Positions 18,870 through 28,016 of a stretch of 64,000 nucleotides of DNA are shown one piece after another. Source of the DNA: JABMQW01 sp964439935. GTDB lineage: Bacteria; Fidelibacterota; Marinisomatia; Marinisomatales; TCS56. Under the pieces are notes generated by a model. That model ran no database searches. It was not told where the DNA came from and saw only the letters and a program-made list of their open reading frames with translations. Numbering within the stretch: position 1 is the stretch's first letter; each line of letters begins with the position of its first letter. A program made the translations under genes and the position numbers. The stretch lies in assembly GCA_964439935.1 (NCBI GenBank), contig CAYTPW010000010.1, positions 1-64,000 on the forward strand. The letters are read 5' to 3'.

Positions 18870-20255
18870 TTATATCGCAGTTCGCTTTGTCTTAAGCTTG
18901 ATTAATCCAATACACAAAATAATAAGCGAGCCTGCCAGTCCGGGGAAGAATGGTTCCAGATTGAGGGGATAGGCACCTGCTGATATTCCGGCAAAATACC
19001 ACGAACCAGCCAATACAACCGGGACGATCATCATAAGGATAATATGGTTTATTGCTAGTCTGAATTTTGTGAATGTGAGCACGAAAGGAAGCAGTAGCCC
19101 TGGTACCATGATCGATCCGAGAATGTACCATAACTCAACTACAGAAGAAAATTTCCAGGCCAGGATCACGGCAATTCCAGCCATCACCACCAGACCGTAC
19201 CTGGTTAATCGGGTAGGATCAGCCCGCCGATTCAGACGCCAGATTATATCGCGGCCAAAACTGACAGCACTGATCAAACCCAGTGAATCAATGGTCGACA
19301 TTATTGTTGAAATGATTCCGGTCAGAAATAATCCGTATAGAACCGGTGGCAGCAGCTGTTGTCCCAGGAGGGGAAAGGCGAATAAGGCATTGGTGCTTTC
19401 CAAAGCCACACGCGCGTAAAGCCCTGAGAAAACTGTAAGTAAATCGAAAAATAACCAGAACAAAATCGATAATAGAATACCGTTGCGGGCAATTTGCGGT
19501 GTCCGGGCGGCAGCACAGCGTTGGAAAAAACCAGGATCAATGAACGTCCATAAGGCGATAAAAAACCAGACTGCTATGAATCGCCATGATTGTCCTCCGG
19601 ACGGATCCAGATGTGAGGCAGGCAATTCAGCTAGGAGTTGAACCGGAGAACCTAGTTTGATCCAGGCAAATATAATTAGCAGGATGAATCCTGAGAACAT
19701 CAGTATGAACTGAAGAATGTCGGTGCGTACAACAGCGCCAAATCCACCGAACCAGATATACACCAGACTGAGACTGGTTGCAATCAGTAAAGCCCAGCCA
19801 TAGGTAATACCGAACAGGAATTGAATCAGGATACCGATACTGAGAATATATGGTGCCGGGCTTGCCAGAATTAGGAGATAGACAGCGCTGATGATTCCGG
19901 GAGATTTTCCGTAGTGTTTATTGAATTGATCCGGGATAGAAATAAATTCCATCCGGCGGATTTTGCCGGCGATGAAAAAAGCAAATAACGCTGCGAAGAT
20001 GTAATATGGTAAACCAAAGATAATCCAGGTCTGGATTCCATAATTATAAGTGTTCTCACCGATCCCCAGGATACCACCATACCAGGTTGCAACCAGTGTG
20101 GCGATAAAGCCAGGCAGGCTCAGCTTACGACCGGAGAGGATGAACTCTTTCGCATCGGAACGACTGCCTCGACTGTGCACCAGACCGAGGAATATAAGAA
20201 ATCCGAAGTAGGCCAGAATCACCAGCGAATCGCTGATACCGATCGTTGTCTGCAT
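18870..20255 (-). CDS. Sodium:solute symporter family transporter (possible thiamine-related uptake)
   Basis: A 461-residue integral membrane protein with about 12-13 hydrophobic helices and SSS-family marks: SGRKLSLPGFIATLVATWYGG after the first helix, FGGFGAVVRTDILQFILM, and GIISTIMSTIDSLGLISAVSFGRDI in the middle. It imports a small solute with sodium. The ATG shares one base with the stop of thiamine pyrophosphokinase (TAATG), so the two are translationally coupled. From that context I infer thiamine or a precursor as a candidate substrate; the family alone does not say. Confidence 0.85.
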   Translation of the reverse strand: MQTTIGISDSLVILAYFGFLIFLGLVHSRGSRSDAKEFILSGRKLSLPGFIATLVATWYGGILGIGENTYNYGIQTWIIFGLPYYIFAALFAFFIAGKIRRMEFISIPDQFNKHYGKSPGIISAVYLLILASPAPYILSIGILIQFLFGITYGWALLIATSLSLVYIWFGGFGAVVRTDILQFILMFSGFILLIIFAWIKLGSPVQLLAELPASHLDPSGGQSWRFIAVWFFIALWTFIDPGFFQRCAAARTPQIARNGILLSILFWLFFDLLTVFSGLYARVALESTNALFAFPLLGQQLLPPVLYGLFLTGIISTIMSTIDSLGLISAVSFGRDIIWRLNRRADPTRLTRYGLVVMAGIAVILAWKFSSVVELWYILGSIMVPGLLLPFVLTFTKFRLAINHIILMMIVPVVLAGSWYFAGISAGAYPLNLEPFFPGLAGSLIILCIGLIKLKTKRTAI

Positions 20256-20896
20256 TAGATATGATTACGGATGACCAGGAGTGGGCTGCTGGACTTGACT
20301 ACGAATTCGTCGCTCAGGGCTTGATTACTCATACCACGTCCGGAAGGTTCCAAGACAGCGTTGGACAAATGGAATTTCAATCCCCAAGTGGTCACGGATT
20401 GGATTTTTTCAAAATTCAGCAGTGATACGATTTGGCCCGGAATTGACTTAAAATGGCATTTGCCTGAGCAGAAATCCATGGTTGAAAAATCGGTAATAAT
20501 TTGAATTTCCAGATATTTGGAAAAATGGGTGGCTACCAGATAATTTGTCAAAGTATGGTCATCACGTTCTCCGGAAATCCCAACTAAACTGACTTTTAAT
20601 ATTCGATTCTTAACAGACCAGTCCAGTGCTTTTTCCAGATCGGTGCTGTTTTGATCAGCTACCTGAATAATATTGTACGGTGATTCCTTGCCCGTCAACC
20701 GGGTTGAATCCAGATCGCCAATAATCAGATCCGGTTTCAGGTCGTGTGCGATTGCTTTATCGGCACTGCCGTCAGTACAAATTAAAAATTCTGCTTCTGT
20801 TAGCACCTGGCTTGGATACTCATGAGTTGGGAAAGAACCGTTTGCCAGAATAACAACCGCGCTCAATTGATTTATTGATGTATTGCTATCCGGCAT
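20255..20896 (-). CDS. thiN: Thiamine pyrophosphokinase
   Basis: A 213-residue enzyme that makes thiamine diphosphate from thiamine and ATP. Family motifs: DGSADKAI after the first strand, LIIGDLDSTR (the GDLDS nucleotide/Mg site, about residue 60), TDLEKALDW, and GERDDHTLTNY at about residue 105. The C-terminal beta domain (residues about 135-213) binds thiamine. It overlaps its upstream neighbour by 11 bases and the downstream symporter by one base. With that arrangement, salvage of imported thiamine rather than de novo synthesis is suggested. No TPP riboswitch is seen upstream. Confidence 0.93.
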   Translation of the reverse strand: MPDSNTSINQLSAVVILANGSFPTHEYPSQVLTEAEFLICTDGSADKAIAHDLKPDLIIGDLDSTRLTGKESPYNIIQVADQNSTDLEKALDWSVKNRILKVSLVGISGERDDHTLTNYLVATHFSKYLEIQIITDFSTMDFCSGKCHFKSIPGQIVSLLNFEKIQSVTTWGLKFHLSNAVLEPSGRGMSNQALSDEFVVKSSSPLLVIRNHI

Positions 20897-21821
20897 CGCC
20901 TACCACCTGCCAGTGCTTAGTATATTGTTTACGGTATCCTTGATTGATTCTCAATTGCTGCTGTCGCCGGCTGGATTGCATAATACTTGAATATTTGGGT
21001 GAATTGAAGTAATCCTTCAATCGATATGAGACCGGCATCAGCATTGGCGCCGGTTTCCAATGGAAAACCTGCTGACTGGTTTGATCAAGTATCTGACCTT
21101 CGGTACAGGCCCAACTGAGCTGATCTAGTCTGCATTTTCGGCGGAGATTTTTTTCGATATAATACAGTAAACCCTGTTGGACCGGATCGATAAATAAGAA
21201 CTGGCGGCCATAAAATAAGCCGGTGTGAAGGTAGTTAGGCACCAGCAGGACTCCATCGGTACCTGAACGGCGGGCGGCCCAGTACAGCGTTTCATAGACG
21301 AGCTGACCAATTCCCAGTCCGGGAAATTCCTGCCCAGGGAGCTGGGGGCGGAACCGGGAAAATGGTTTGGTTGGGTGCTGGAGCAGAAGCCATTCGATAA
21401 TTATCAGGTCCAGATTAGGATGTATGTCCTGGCAACCATTCAATTCCGGGAAGGTAAAATAGCCTCGGCGGGCTACCATCTCTCCTGAAATTAAAGTTGA
21501 TTCTCCCTGATCGTGATTCACCCGCAAAAAATGCTTATACGGATCACTGGTATCCAGTTGAATCTGTGGTTTTGTTAAACCGGCATTTTCCAATTCTTGG
21601 TAGATTCCAAAATTCTTTAAAGCAAATTGAATTCCCAGTTTGGAAAACAAACCCAGGAAACGTCCTGTCCCGCGACTGGTGGAAAGATCTTCAAAGATGT
21701 CTGAAGTGCTTAATTGATCGCTATTGTCCTCCTGGGTCAGCAGGATTGGAGACAGATGGCGTGCAATATTGCGATATTTTCGGGGACGGGGTTTTAATAT
21801 GTCTTTCAGTTCGGACAACAT
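20886..21821 (-). CDS. Conserved hypothetical protein, possible acetyltransferase-like fold
   Basis: A 311-residue soluble protein, first gene of the thiN operon. I do not recognise a named family with certainty. The stretch around residues 165-215 (FRPQLPGQEFPGLGIGQLV, then GVLLVPNYLHTGLFYGR) resembles the acetyl-CoA-binding loop and following helix of GNAT-like proteins, but the fit is weak. It lacks a signal peptide. Tight overlap with thiN is the only hint of role. Its start is ATG 21821 and the divergent TetR gene begins about 107 bases away. Confidence 0.6.
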   Translation of the reverse strand: MLSELKDILKPRPRKYRNIARHLSPILLTQEDNSDQLSTSDIFEDLSTSRGTGRFLGLFSKLGIQFALKNFGIYQELENAGLTKPQIQLDTSDPYKHFLRVNHDQGESTLISGEMVARRGYFTFPELNGCQDIHPNLDLIIIEWLLLQHPTKPFSRFRPQLPGQEFPGLGIGQLVYETLYWAARRSGTDGVLLVPNYLHTGLFYGRQFLFIDPVQQGLLYYIEKNLRRKCRLDQLSWACTEGQILDQTSQQVFHWKPAPMLMPVSYRLKDYFNSPKYSSIMQSSRRQQQLRINQGYRKQYTKHWQVVGDAG

Positions 21822-21896
21822 CGGTCGGAATTTAGGTTGAATCAGCCTATCTGATTAATAAGAATTGAGTAGGTCGAAATGATAATAATTAGTAAA

Positions 21897-21928
21897 TTGG
21901 AAACGCAATATACGAAATACGTTTCCAA
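21897..21928. promoter_or_regulatory. Inverted repeat overlapping the TetR start codon (candidate operator)
   Basis: Perfect nine-base arms TTGGAAACG (21897-21905) and CGTTTCCAA (21920-21928) with a 14-base centre. The right arm ends on the A of the ATG of the TetR gene. Since TetR repressors usually bind such repeats and control themselves, this is the likely autoregulatory site for the export operon. It would also lie between this operon and the divergent thiN operon. Confidence 0.65.
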
Positions 21929-22533
21929 TGACACCCATCATCACTGAATTTGAGCAGCGGCTATATCAACAAGGCTGGGAAATATTCCAGCAGGATGGAT
22001 TACGCGCATTCACAGTTGAAACATTAGCACAGCAGCTAGGTGTTAGTAAAAAAACGATTTATCAGGTTGTTAAAACCAGAGAAGAATTGATCGAACGGAT
22101 CGTAATCTTTACCCTAAGTTCGATTGAAACCGGATTATTGGGTGTGATCGAAAAAGAAGTCGATCCGGTGCAGCAATTCATCGTGGTTGGAGAATATTTA
22201 GCAACCGCTCTGAGCCGGGTCCAAGTGAATCGCATGCTGGATCTGAAAGTCAAACATCCCCAGGTCTGGCAGCTGATCGAAGAATTCCGTTTCGAGCGCC
22301 GGGAACAGTTCACGGACATATTACTCGAAGCTCAAAAACTGGGTCTGCTTAAAGATGATCTGGAAATTGATATATTTGTTCGCTTACACTTGCACATGAT
22401 TAATTCCATATTTCAGCCCGAATTTTTTGTTCAGAATAATCTGATGATTCCAGACACAATCAGGTTATTTTTTAAAATAATTTCAGAAGGAATCTTCACT
22501 GCGGAAGGTATCAAGCATGTCAAACCTGTTTAG
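21928..22533 (+). CDS. TetR family transcriptional regulator
   Basis: A 201-residue regulator with an N-terminal helix-turn-helix at residues about 20-50 (FTVETLAQQLGVSKKTIYQVVKTRE split over two helices), typical of TetR. The ligand-binding C-terminal domain is not conserved enough to name an inducer. No ribosome binding site precedes the ATG, because the palindrome occupies this place. Its 3' end overlaps the MMPL exporter gene by 17 bases, so it most likely represses its own operon in response to a hydrophobic compound. Confidence 0.9.
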   Translation: MTPIITEFEQRLYQQGWEIFQQDGLRAFTVETLAQQLGVSKKTIYQVVKTREELIERIVIFTLSSIETGLLGVIEKEVDPVQQFIVVGEYLATALSRVQVNRMLDLKVKHPQVWQLIEEFRFERREQFTDILLEAQKLGLLKDDLEIDIFVRLHLHMINSIFQPEFFVQNNLMIPDTIRLFFKIISEGIFTAEGIKHVKPV

Positions 22534-24790
22534 AACGCTATTGAACTATCCAAAGACGATTATCGCGGCAACGATTTTCTTTACACTGTTGTTTTTGTGG
22601 AATATTCCTAACCTGCGATTGGACCCCAGCCTGAAAGGAATGATACCCGAAGATAATCCGATTGTCAGAACGCTGGATAAGATTGATGATCTTTTTGGTG
22701 GAACTGAAATAATCATGGTCGGTATCGAATCAGACAGTCTCCTGTGGGAGAAAACATTACTTAAATTTGAAGCACTTCATGATTCCCTAGAGTTGATTGA
22801 CCAAATCACTTCGGTGATTTCCCTCTATTCCGCTCCCAATATAATCAGCAGTGAAGATGGATTCGTGGTCGAGGATATTTTGGAATATTATCCCACCAGT
22901 GATGAAGAAGTACATAGTTTGCAGAACAAAATCCGGGATAATGACCTGGTTTATCAAAATATAATATCGGCCGATTTTAAGGCGATGGCATTTATGGTTC
23001 AGGTGGGAAATAGTCTGGATTATGATGAGCATATCTTGAAAAATGCGGTGGAGCAAGCAGTTGATAATTTTCGCGAGGGTAATGAAAAAATATATATTTC
23101 TGGCCTGCCGGTTACCCGGGCTTTCGTTGTTGATTTCATGCAACTGGACATGAAAACTTTCATGCCCTTTGGCGTTGCACTGATGATAATTTTGCTGGCC
23201 ATCAGTTTTCGCAGCTGGTTAGGTGTTTTTCTACCCTTGAGCGTGGTGATCATTTCCATAATCTGGACATTTGGATTCATGGTTCTGCTGAATTACGAAC
23301 TACCTTTCATCGGCGTTCTGGTACCCGTCATGCTGATCGCTATTGCCAATGATTATGGTATCCACATTATCGCCCATTATTATGAATACAGTCAAACTAA
23401 TGGCGATAAAACCAAATTGATGATTATTAAAAAGACGCTCCGCAGGCTGGGGGGACCGATCCTTTTGGCGGGTATTACCACTGTGATTGGCTTTTTAAGT
23501 CTTATGGGGCATGTGCTGGATAAAATCAAGGAATTTGGATTATTCCTATCGTTTGGCATCGTGATGGCCTTTGTTTTCAGTATTTTATTAATCCCTGCTG
23601 CTCTGGCAGTGGCCCGAAAACCGCGGTTTCTCAGCCAATCCGGGAGTATGGAAAGAATGAATCGTTTTCTATTTGGTTGGGGCAGCTTCTTTATAAAATA
23701 TCGCCAGCCATTTATTCTGATCGTAATCGTTGTATTACTGTTTATCGGGCTGGGAATTCAGCAGGTTGTGGTCGATACAAATCCTGATAAGTATTTTCGC
23801 GAAGGTTCCGAGATCCGGCGGAATAATGACGCCATTACCCAGATGTTTGGCGGATCATCGCAATTATTGATATTGATCGAAGGTGATATTAAAGATCCGG
23901 CAACCCTGAATAAAATTGATCAGACTGCCCAGCATTTGAAAAAGAATCCTCTGGTATCACACACATTTTCGATTGCCGATCAGATCAAGAAAATGCATTC
24001 CACATTCCATGAAGGTAAACCGGAATTCGAGATAATCCCTGAAAATCGAAATTTAATAGCACAGTATCTTTTCCTGTACGGAATGACCGGAAATGATGAG
24101 GATATTGAACGGCTGATGGATGATATCGATGAACCTGAATATGCTTTATTAATAGCACGTCTGAAGAAGATAAAGACCGCTCAAATATCCGAAATTACCC
24201 GGGATACTGAGGAATATATCCGCGTTAATTTTGGTGACTCATTACCAATGGAAGTCTCTGGTCCTGCTTCTTTAATCAGTGGGTTGGCCCAGATGATTGT
24301 CCAGGGACAGGTTGTCAGTTTGTCCATCTCACTGGTGGTCATTTTTGTGATGATGACAATTGTTTTTCGTTCGGTAGTGGGTGGAATACTATCGATAATC
24401 CCCCTGTCATCAGCCATCGTGATGGTATTCGGAATGATGGGTTACCTGAATATTGAGCTGAATGTGGCCACTGCCATGCTGTCTAGCATTATGATCGGGG
24501 TAGGAGTGGATTATACGGTACATTTTTTGTGGCATCTGCGGGACCACATTCAAGAAGGGGAGGACTTGGATACGGCTATCTACAGTACTCTGCGAATATC
24601 GGGGAAAGGTATTATCTTCAACGCTTTATCAGTTATTATTGGATTTACCGTGTTGACAATATCATCGTTTTTGCCGGTTTATTTCTTTGGTTTTCTGATT
24701 GTGATGTCAATATCAATGTGTCTGTTCGGCGCCCTGGCGATTCTACCGGCACTGGTCAGCTGGTTAAACCCGAAATTTCTACACCGTTAA
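22517..24790 (+). CDS. RND/MMPL family exporter
   Basis: A 757-residue membrane protein with the duplicated architecture of the RND superfamily: one helix, a large periplasmic loop (about 35-200), five to six helices, then the same again. Each half has the conserved helix-4 acidic motif: IAIANDYGIHIIAHYYE in the first and IGVGVDYTVHFLWHL in the second, which carry protons. This size and lack of partner adaptor fit the MMPL/HpnN-like group that moves lipids, hopanoids or carotenoid-like molecules. Downstream genes encode a LolA-like periplasmic protein and an outer-membrane barrel. Confidence 0.92.
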   Translation: MSNLFRTLLNYPKTIIAATIFFTLLFLWNIPNLRLDPSLKGMIPEDNPIVRTLDKIDDLFGGTEIIMVGIESDSLLWEKTLLKFEALHDSLELIDQITSVISLYSAPNIISSEDGFVVEDILEYYPTSDEEVHSLQNKIRDNDLVYQNIISADFKAMAFMVQVGNSLDYDEHILKNAVEQAVDNFREGNEKIYISGLPVTRAFVVDFMQLDMKTFMPFGVALMIILLAISFRSWLGVFLPLSVVIISIIWTFGFMVLLNYELPFIGVLVPVMLIAIANDYGIHIIAHYYEYSQTNGDKTKLMIIKKTLRRLGGPILLAGITTVIGFLSLMGHVLDKIKEFGLFLSFGIVMAFVFSILLIPAALAVARKPRFLSQSGSMERMNRFLFGWGSFFIKYRQPFILIVIVVLLFIGLGIQQVVVDTNPDKYFREGSEIRRNNDAITQMFGGSSQLLILIEGDIKDPATLNKIDQTAQHLKKNPLVSHTFSIADQIKKMHSTFHEGKPEFEIIPENRNLIAQYLFLYGMTGNDEDIERLMDDIDEPEYALLIARLKKIKTAQISEITRDTEEYIRVNFGDSLPMEVSGPASLISGLAQMIVQGQVVSLSISLVVIFVMMTIVFRSVVGGILSIIPLSSAIVMVFGMMGYLNIELNVATAMLSSIMIGVGVDYTVHFLWHLRDHIQEGEDLDTAIYSTLRISGKGIIFNALSVIIGFTVLTISSFLPVYFFGFLIVMSISMCLFGALAILPALVSWLNPKFLHR

Positions 24791-24803
24791 GGAGAGTAGT
24801 GAG

Positions 24804-25136
24804 ATGAATTCGATGAGTAAAGATAAAGCTATCAGTCGCGTATTTACCCTGTTCAGTGTCCTGATTCTCCTGTATTGGCTGTATTCCGGTGGTGTCTGGT
24901 TGTGGAACTGGTATTTTGATTCAGGTGGCTATTCATCGGAGTGGTGGCCGGCAGTCGGACGGTTTTTATTAAACAATCTCAGTATTGTTATCGCAATCTA
25001 CGCTATAGTTTGTCTGCAGACGGCCGGCTTGGCTGAATTGAAATTTAATAATCATTTTCTAAAAGCGTTTGGTCTGGCATTCATTCTTACACCACCAATA
25101 ATGATGATAGCCTATGGACACCGAAAACATGATTGA
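24804..25136 (+). CDS. Small membrane protein of the exporter operon
   Basis: A 110-residue protein with three hydrophobic helices (about residues 12-35, 50-70 and 83-103), with no named family that I recognise. It is preceded by a strong ribosome binding site AAGGAGAG and follows the exporter gene by 13 bases. Its place inside the operon suggests a small partner of the exporter; this is inference from order only. Confidence 0.75.
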   Translation: MNSMSKDKAISRVFTLFSVLILLYWLYSGGVWLWNWYFDSGGYSSEWWPAVGRFLLNNLSIVIAIYAIVCLQTAGLAELKFNNHFLKAFGLAFILTPPIMMIAYGHRKHD

Positions 25137-25211
25137 TATTATCATATTCATGATGATTTATCGAGTCATAACATGACAGCGCAGCATATCTGAAAATATG
25201 AGAGGATAGAA

Positions 25212-25991
25212 ATGCATATTAAGTTAGCCTTAATCACTATTATCGCACTGGGTCAAGTATTCGGTCAAATGACCGCTCGTGAGATCATGATCAAAGTCGA
25301 CAATCAACCGGAACCGAAATCAATGGTTGCAACGACTGATATGACGTTGATTTCAGTTAAGCGTGGCAAAGTAAAAGAGCGACTGCGGAAAATCACACGC
25401 TTTCAGCGTAATTATTCAGTTGGTGTTTTCGAGAGTAAATCTTTGATTCGCTTTCAGCATCCCGCAGATGTAAAGGGAACCGGTTTTCTAATGTGGGAAT
25501 ATTCCGGTGATAAGGATGACGACCAGTGGCTGTATCTGCCAGCATTGGGTAAGGTTAAGCGGATTGCGGCCCGCGATAAAGGTGAGAATTTCATGGGTAG
25601 TGATTTCACTTACGAAGATATAGGTGGTCGTGACCTAGATGATGATCATTTTACGCTGCTGGGAGAGGAGATCCTGAATGATAATGATTGTTTTAAAATT
25701 GATGCTGTCCCGGTTGAAGGCGAATCCTCTTACCACCGGAGAATCAGCTGGATTGATAAACGGAAATGGCTGGCATTGAAAGTTGAATTCTATGATAAGA
25801 AAAATCGATTGATGAAAATAATGACACTCGATGAATTACGGAAAGATGGACCTTACTGGTCGGTGCTGAAGATGCGGATGGAGAATGTGCAGACCGGGCA
25901 TAAAACGATAATGGTAATGAGTGACATCAAGTACGACGCAGGTATTCGTGATGATTATTTTACCGAACGATTTTTAATGCGGGTTGATTGA
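25212..25991 (+). CDS. LolA-like outer-membrane lipoprotein-sorting family protein
   Basis: A 259-residue secreted protein with signal peptide cut near VFGQ (residue 19). The family marks are LIRFQHPADVKGTGFLMWE, then DDQWLYLPALGKVKRI and GENFMGSDFTYED, all typical of the LolA-like family that accompanies MMPL exporters. The fold is an incomplete beta-barrel that shields a hydrophobic chain in the periplasm. Its stop overlaps the start of the next gene (ATGA), so the two are coupled. It likely carries the exported molecule from the inner membrane to the barrel. Confidence 0.9.
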   Translation: MHIKLALITIIALGQVFGQMTAREIMIKVDNQPEPKSMVATTDMTLISVKRGKVKERLRKITRFQRNYSVGVFESKSLIRFQHPADVKGTGFLMWEYSGDKDDDQWLYLPALGKVKRIAARDKGENFMGSDFTYEDIGGRDLDDDHFTLLGEEILNDNDCFKIDAVPVEGESSYHRRISWIDKRKWLALKVEFYDKKNRLMKIMTLDELRKDGPYWSVLKMRMENVQTGHKTIMVMSDIKYDAGIRDDYFTERFLMRVD

Positions 25992-27355
25992 TGAAAAAAG
26001 TATTGGTATTCCTGTTAATTCTGACTGGGACAGTACCGGGTATTGCTCAACCCAGATTCAATGGATTTCTTCAAAACTGGACAGCTTATAACCTAAATGA
26101 TGATCATGTAGTTTTTTTACTACGCAATCGGTTCCGTTTGAATACGACACTATCGGGAGATTGGGCTCGCGGGTATGCCAGTATCGATTTTAGCGATGAA
26201 GTCCAGGGCGAAAAACCAGAGCAGGATTTCAGTGTCCGCCAGTTGTATTTTGATCTGTATTTTGACAGATTTGATCTGCGGGTTGGGAAGCAACAGGTGA
26301 TCTGGGGAAAGGCAGATGGTGTTTTCATTAATGATATTGTTAATCCCCTGGATCTGCGCTATTTCCTAATGCAGGATTTTGACGACATCCGCCAAGGTTC
26401 GATGATGATTAAAGCTAATGCTTATCTTGGGTCCTGGGGATTAGAGGCATTGTTTATTCCCAAGTTTGAACCGTGGCAAATGGCTGAACCAGGCAGTCCT
26501 TGGGAATTTTATCGGCCTGACACGATGCTGGTTTGGCTTTCACCTTCCCCGCTGTCATCATCATCATCACTGGTTCCCTTGCCGATCGCTTTCAATTGGC
26601 AGGAACAATCTTTGCCAGAAGTAACACTGAAGAATGGTGAAATCGGGCTTAAATTATCTGGATTATTACTGGGGACCGATATCAGTCTCTTATACCTGAA
26701 TTCATTTCAGGACAGCCCGGTTGCGCAAATCGACACAATGGAAATTCAGGTAGATATGACCGGTGGATATCCGGTGCCTGAAAGAGGCGAGCTGTATCTA
26801 GCTCCCAATTTTGAACGAAACGTCATGTACGGTCTTAATTTTTCTCGACCCTTCGGTGGCTTGGTATTACGTGGTGAATTGGGTTATTTCACAGATTATC
26901 ATTTTAATCTGCAACCGGAGTTTTCACCGGAATTGATGAACCTGTTGATGTCTGGATCAACGCCCGAAATCAGTAATATCATTACGTCCGATTTTCTACA
27001 GGTTATGGTAGGTACCGATATCACCGGTCCCTGGAGCATTAGCCTTTCGATGCAGTACATTCGCAAGCAGGTTCTAGATTACGATCCGATGATATTGAGC
27101 AACCAGGAAATCGAGGAAATGCTGACCCTGATGCTCTCCGGAACGTTCTGGAATGAGGAGGGTAATGCGAAGTGTCTGACCCTATATGATAAAACAAATG
27201 AATCTGGATTGTCGCGGGTAATGATGGGTTACAAGATTACCGATGCTGTTTTGTTTGAAACAGGTGTTGATATCCTGTGGGGCAAGCAGGAAAGTTTTAT
27301 CGGACAATTCGCCAATAATGATAATATTTATTTGAAATTGATTTATTCATTTTAG
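25988..27355 (+). CDS. Outer-membrane beta-barrel protein, DUF1302-like
   Basis: A 455-residue protein with a signal peptide ending near GIAQ and a terminal Phe (KLIYSF), as is usual for outer-membrane barrels. The segment around residues 80-130 (LRVGKQQVIWGKADG, then VNPLDLRYFLMQD) matches the DUF1302 family, whose members sit with LolA-like and MMPL genes in many proteobacteria. Predicted to be the outer-membrane end of the export route begun by the MMPL gene. Last gene of the operon; no clear terminator follows. Confidence 0.85.
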   Translation: MMKKVLVFLLILTGTVPGIAQPRFNGFLQNWTAYNLNDDHVVFLLRNRFRLNTTLSGDWARGYASIDFSDEVQGEKPEQDFSVRQLYFDLYFDRFDLRVGKQQVIWGKADGVFINDIVNPLDLRYFLMQDFDDIRQGSMMIKANAYLGSWGLEALFIPKFEPWQMAEPGSPWEFYRPDTMLVWLSPSPLSSSSSLVPLPIAFNWQEQSLPEVTLKNGEIGLKLSGLLLGTDISLLYLNSFQDSPVAQIDTMEIQVDMTGGYPVPERGELYLAPNFERNVMYGLNFSRPFGGLVLRGELGYFTDYHFNLQPEFSPELMNLLMSGSTPEISNIITSDFLQVMVGTDITGPWSISLSMQYIRKQVLDYDPMILSNQEIEEMLTLMLSGTFWNEEGNAKCLTLYDKTNESGLSRVMMGYKITDAVLFETGVDILWGKQESFIGQFANNDNIYLKLIYSF

Positions 27356-27487
27356 ATATTCAGTGTAGCTTGATCTGGAAAATCAAATATTTTTCTAATG
27401 GAAATATACATTTGGGGTAAAAAATTATTTTTGCATCAGCAGGTTTGCACCGTTAATATTGAACTAATATAATAAGAGGGAAACATA

Positions 27488-27991
27488 ATGAAAAAAATGA
27501 CCGAAAAATCCTTGAATGAGGCTTTTGCTGGTGAATCAATGGCTCACATGAAATATCTGGCCTTCGGTGATATTGCCGAAATGGATGGCTATCCAAATCT
27601 GGCGAATCTTTTTCGGGCAATTGCCTATGCTGAACAGGTTCATGCTACCAATCATGCTCGAGTATTGGGATTATTGCGAAAAACTGCCGATAATCTGCAG
27701 ACTGGAATTGATGGGGAAAATTTTGAAGTAGAGGAAATGTATCCGGCTTACAATGCGATTGCCGAGCTTCAGGGTGAGAAGCGAGCTAAACGGTCGATTT
27801 TCTATGCGATTGAAGCGGAAAAAATTCATGCGGAGATGTATAAAAAAGCACTTGAAAAAGTCAATCGCGAAGAAGATATTGAAGAAGCGGAAGTGTATAT
27901 CTGTCCCGTTTGCGGACATACCCATTTTGGACAACCAACTGAAAATTGCCCGATCTGCAATCTGGGTCCTGATAAATATCGCAAATTTTAA
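27488..27991 (+). CDS. rbr: Rubrerythrin
   Basis: A 167-residue non-haem diiron peroxidase that reduces hydrogen peroxide. The N-terminal four-helix ferritin-like part holds the diiron carboxylates (E16, the segment AEQVHATNH, ELQGEK, and EAEKIHAEMY). The C-terminal rubredoxin domain binds one iron through CPVC (C139, C142) and CPIC (C154, C157). ATG follows the ribosome binding site AGAGGGA. Together with the ferritin-like protein next door it suggests defence against oxygen and peroxide in an anaerobe or microaerophile. Confidence 0.97.
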   Translation: MKKMTEKSLNEAFAGESMAHMKYLAFGDIAEMDGYPNLANLFRAIAYAEQVHATNHARVLGLLRKTADNLQTGIDGENFEVEEMYPAYNAIAELQGEKRAKRSIFYAIEAEKIHAEMYKKALEKVNREEDIEEAEVYICPVCGHTHFGQPTENCPICNLGPDKYRKF

Positions 27992-28016
27992 TCTGAAATC
28001 ATGTTGAGGAAAACCA

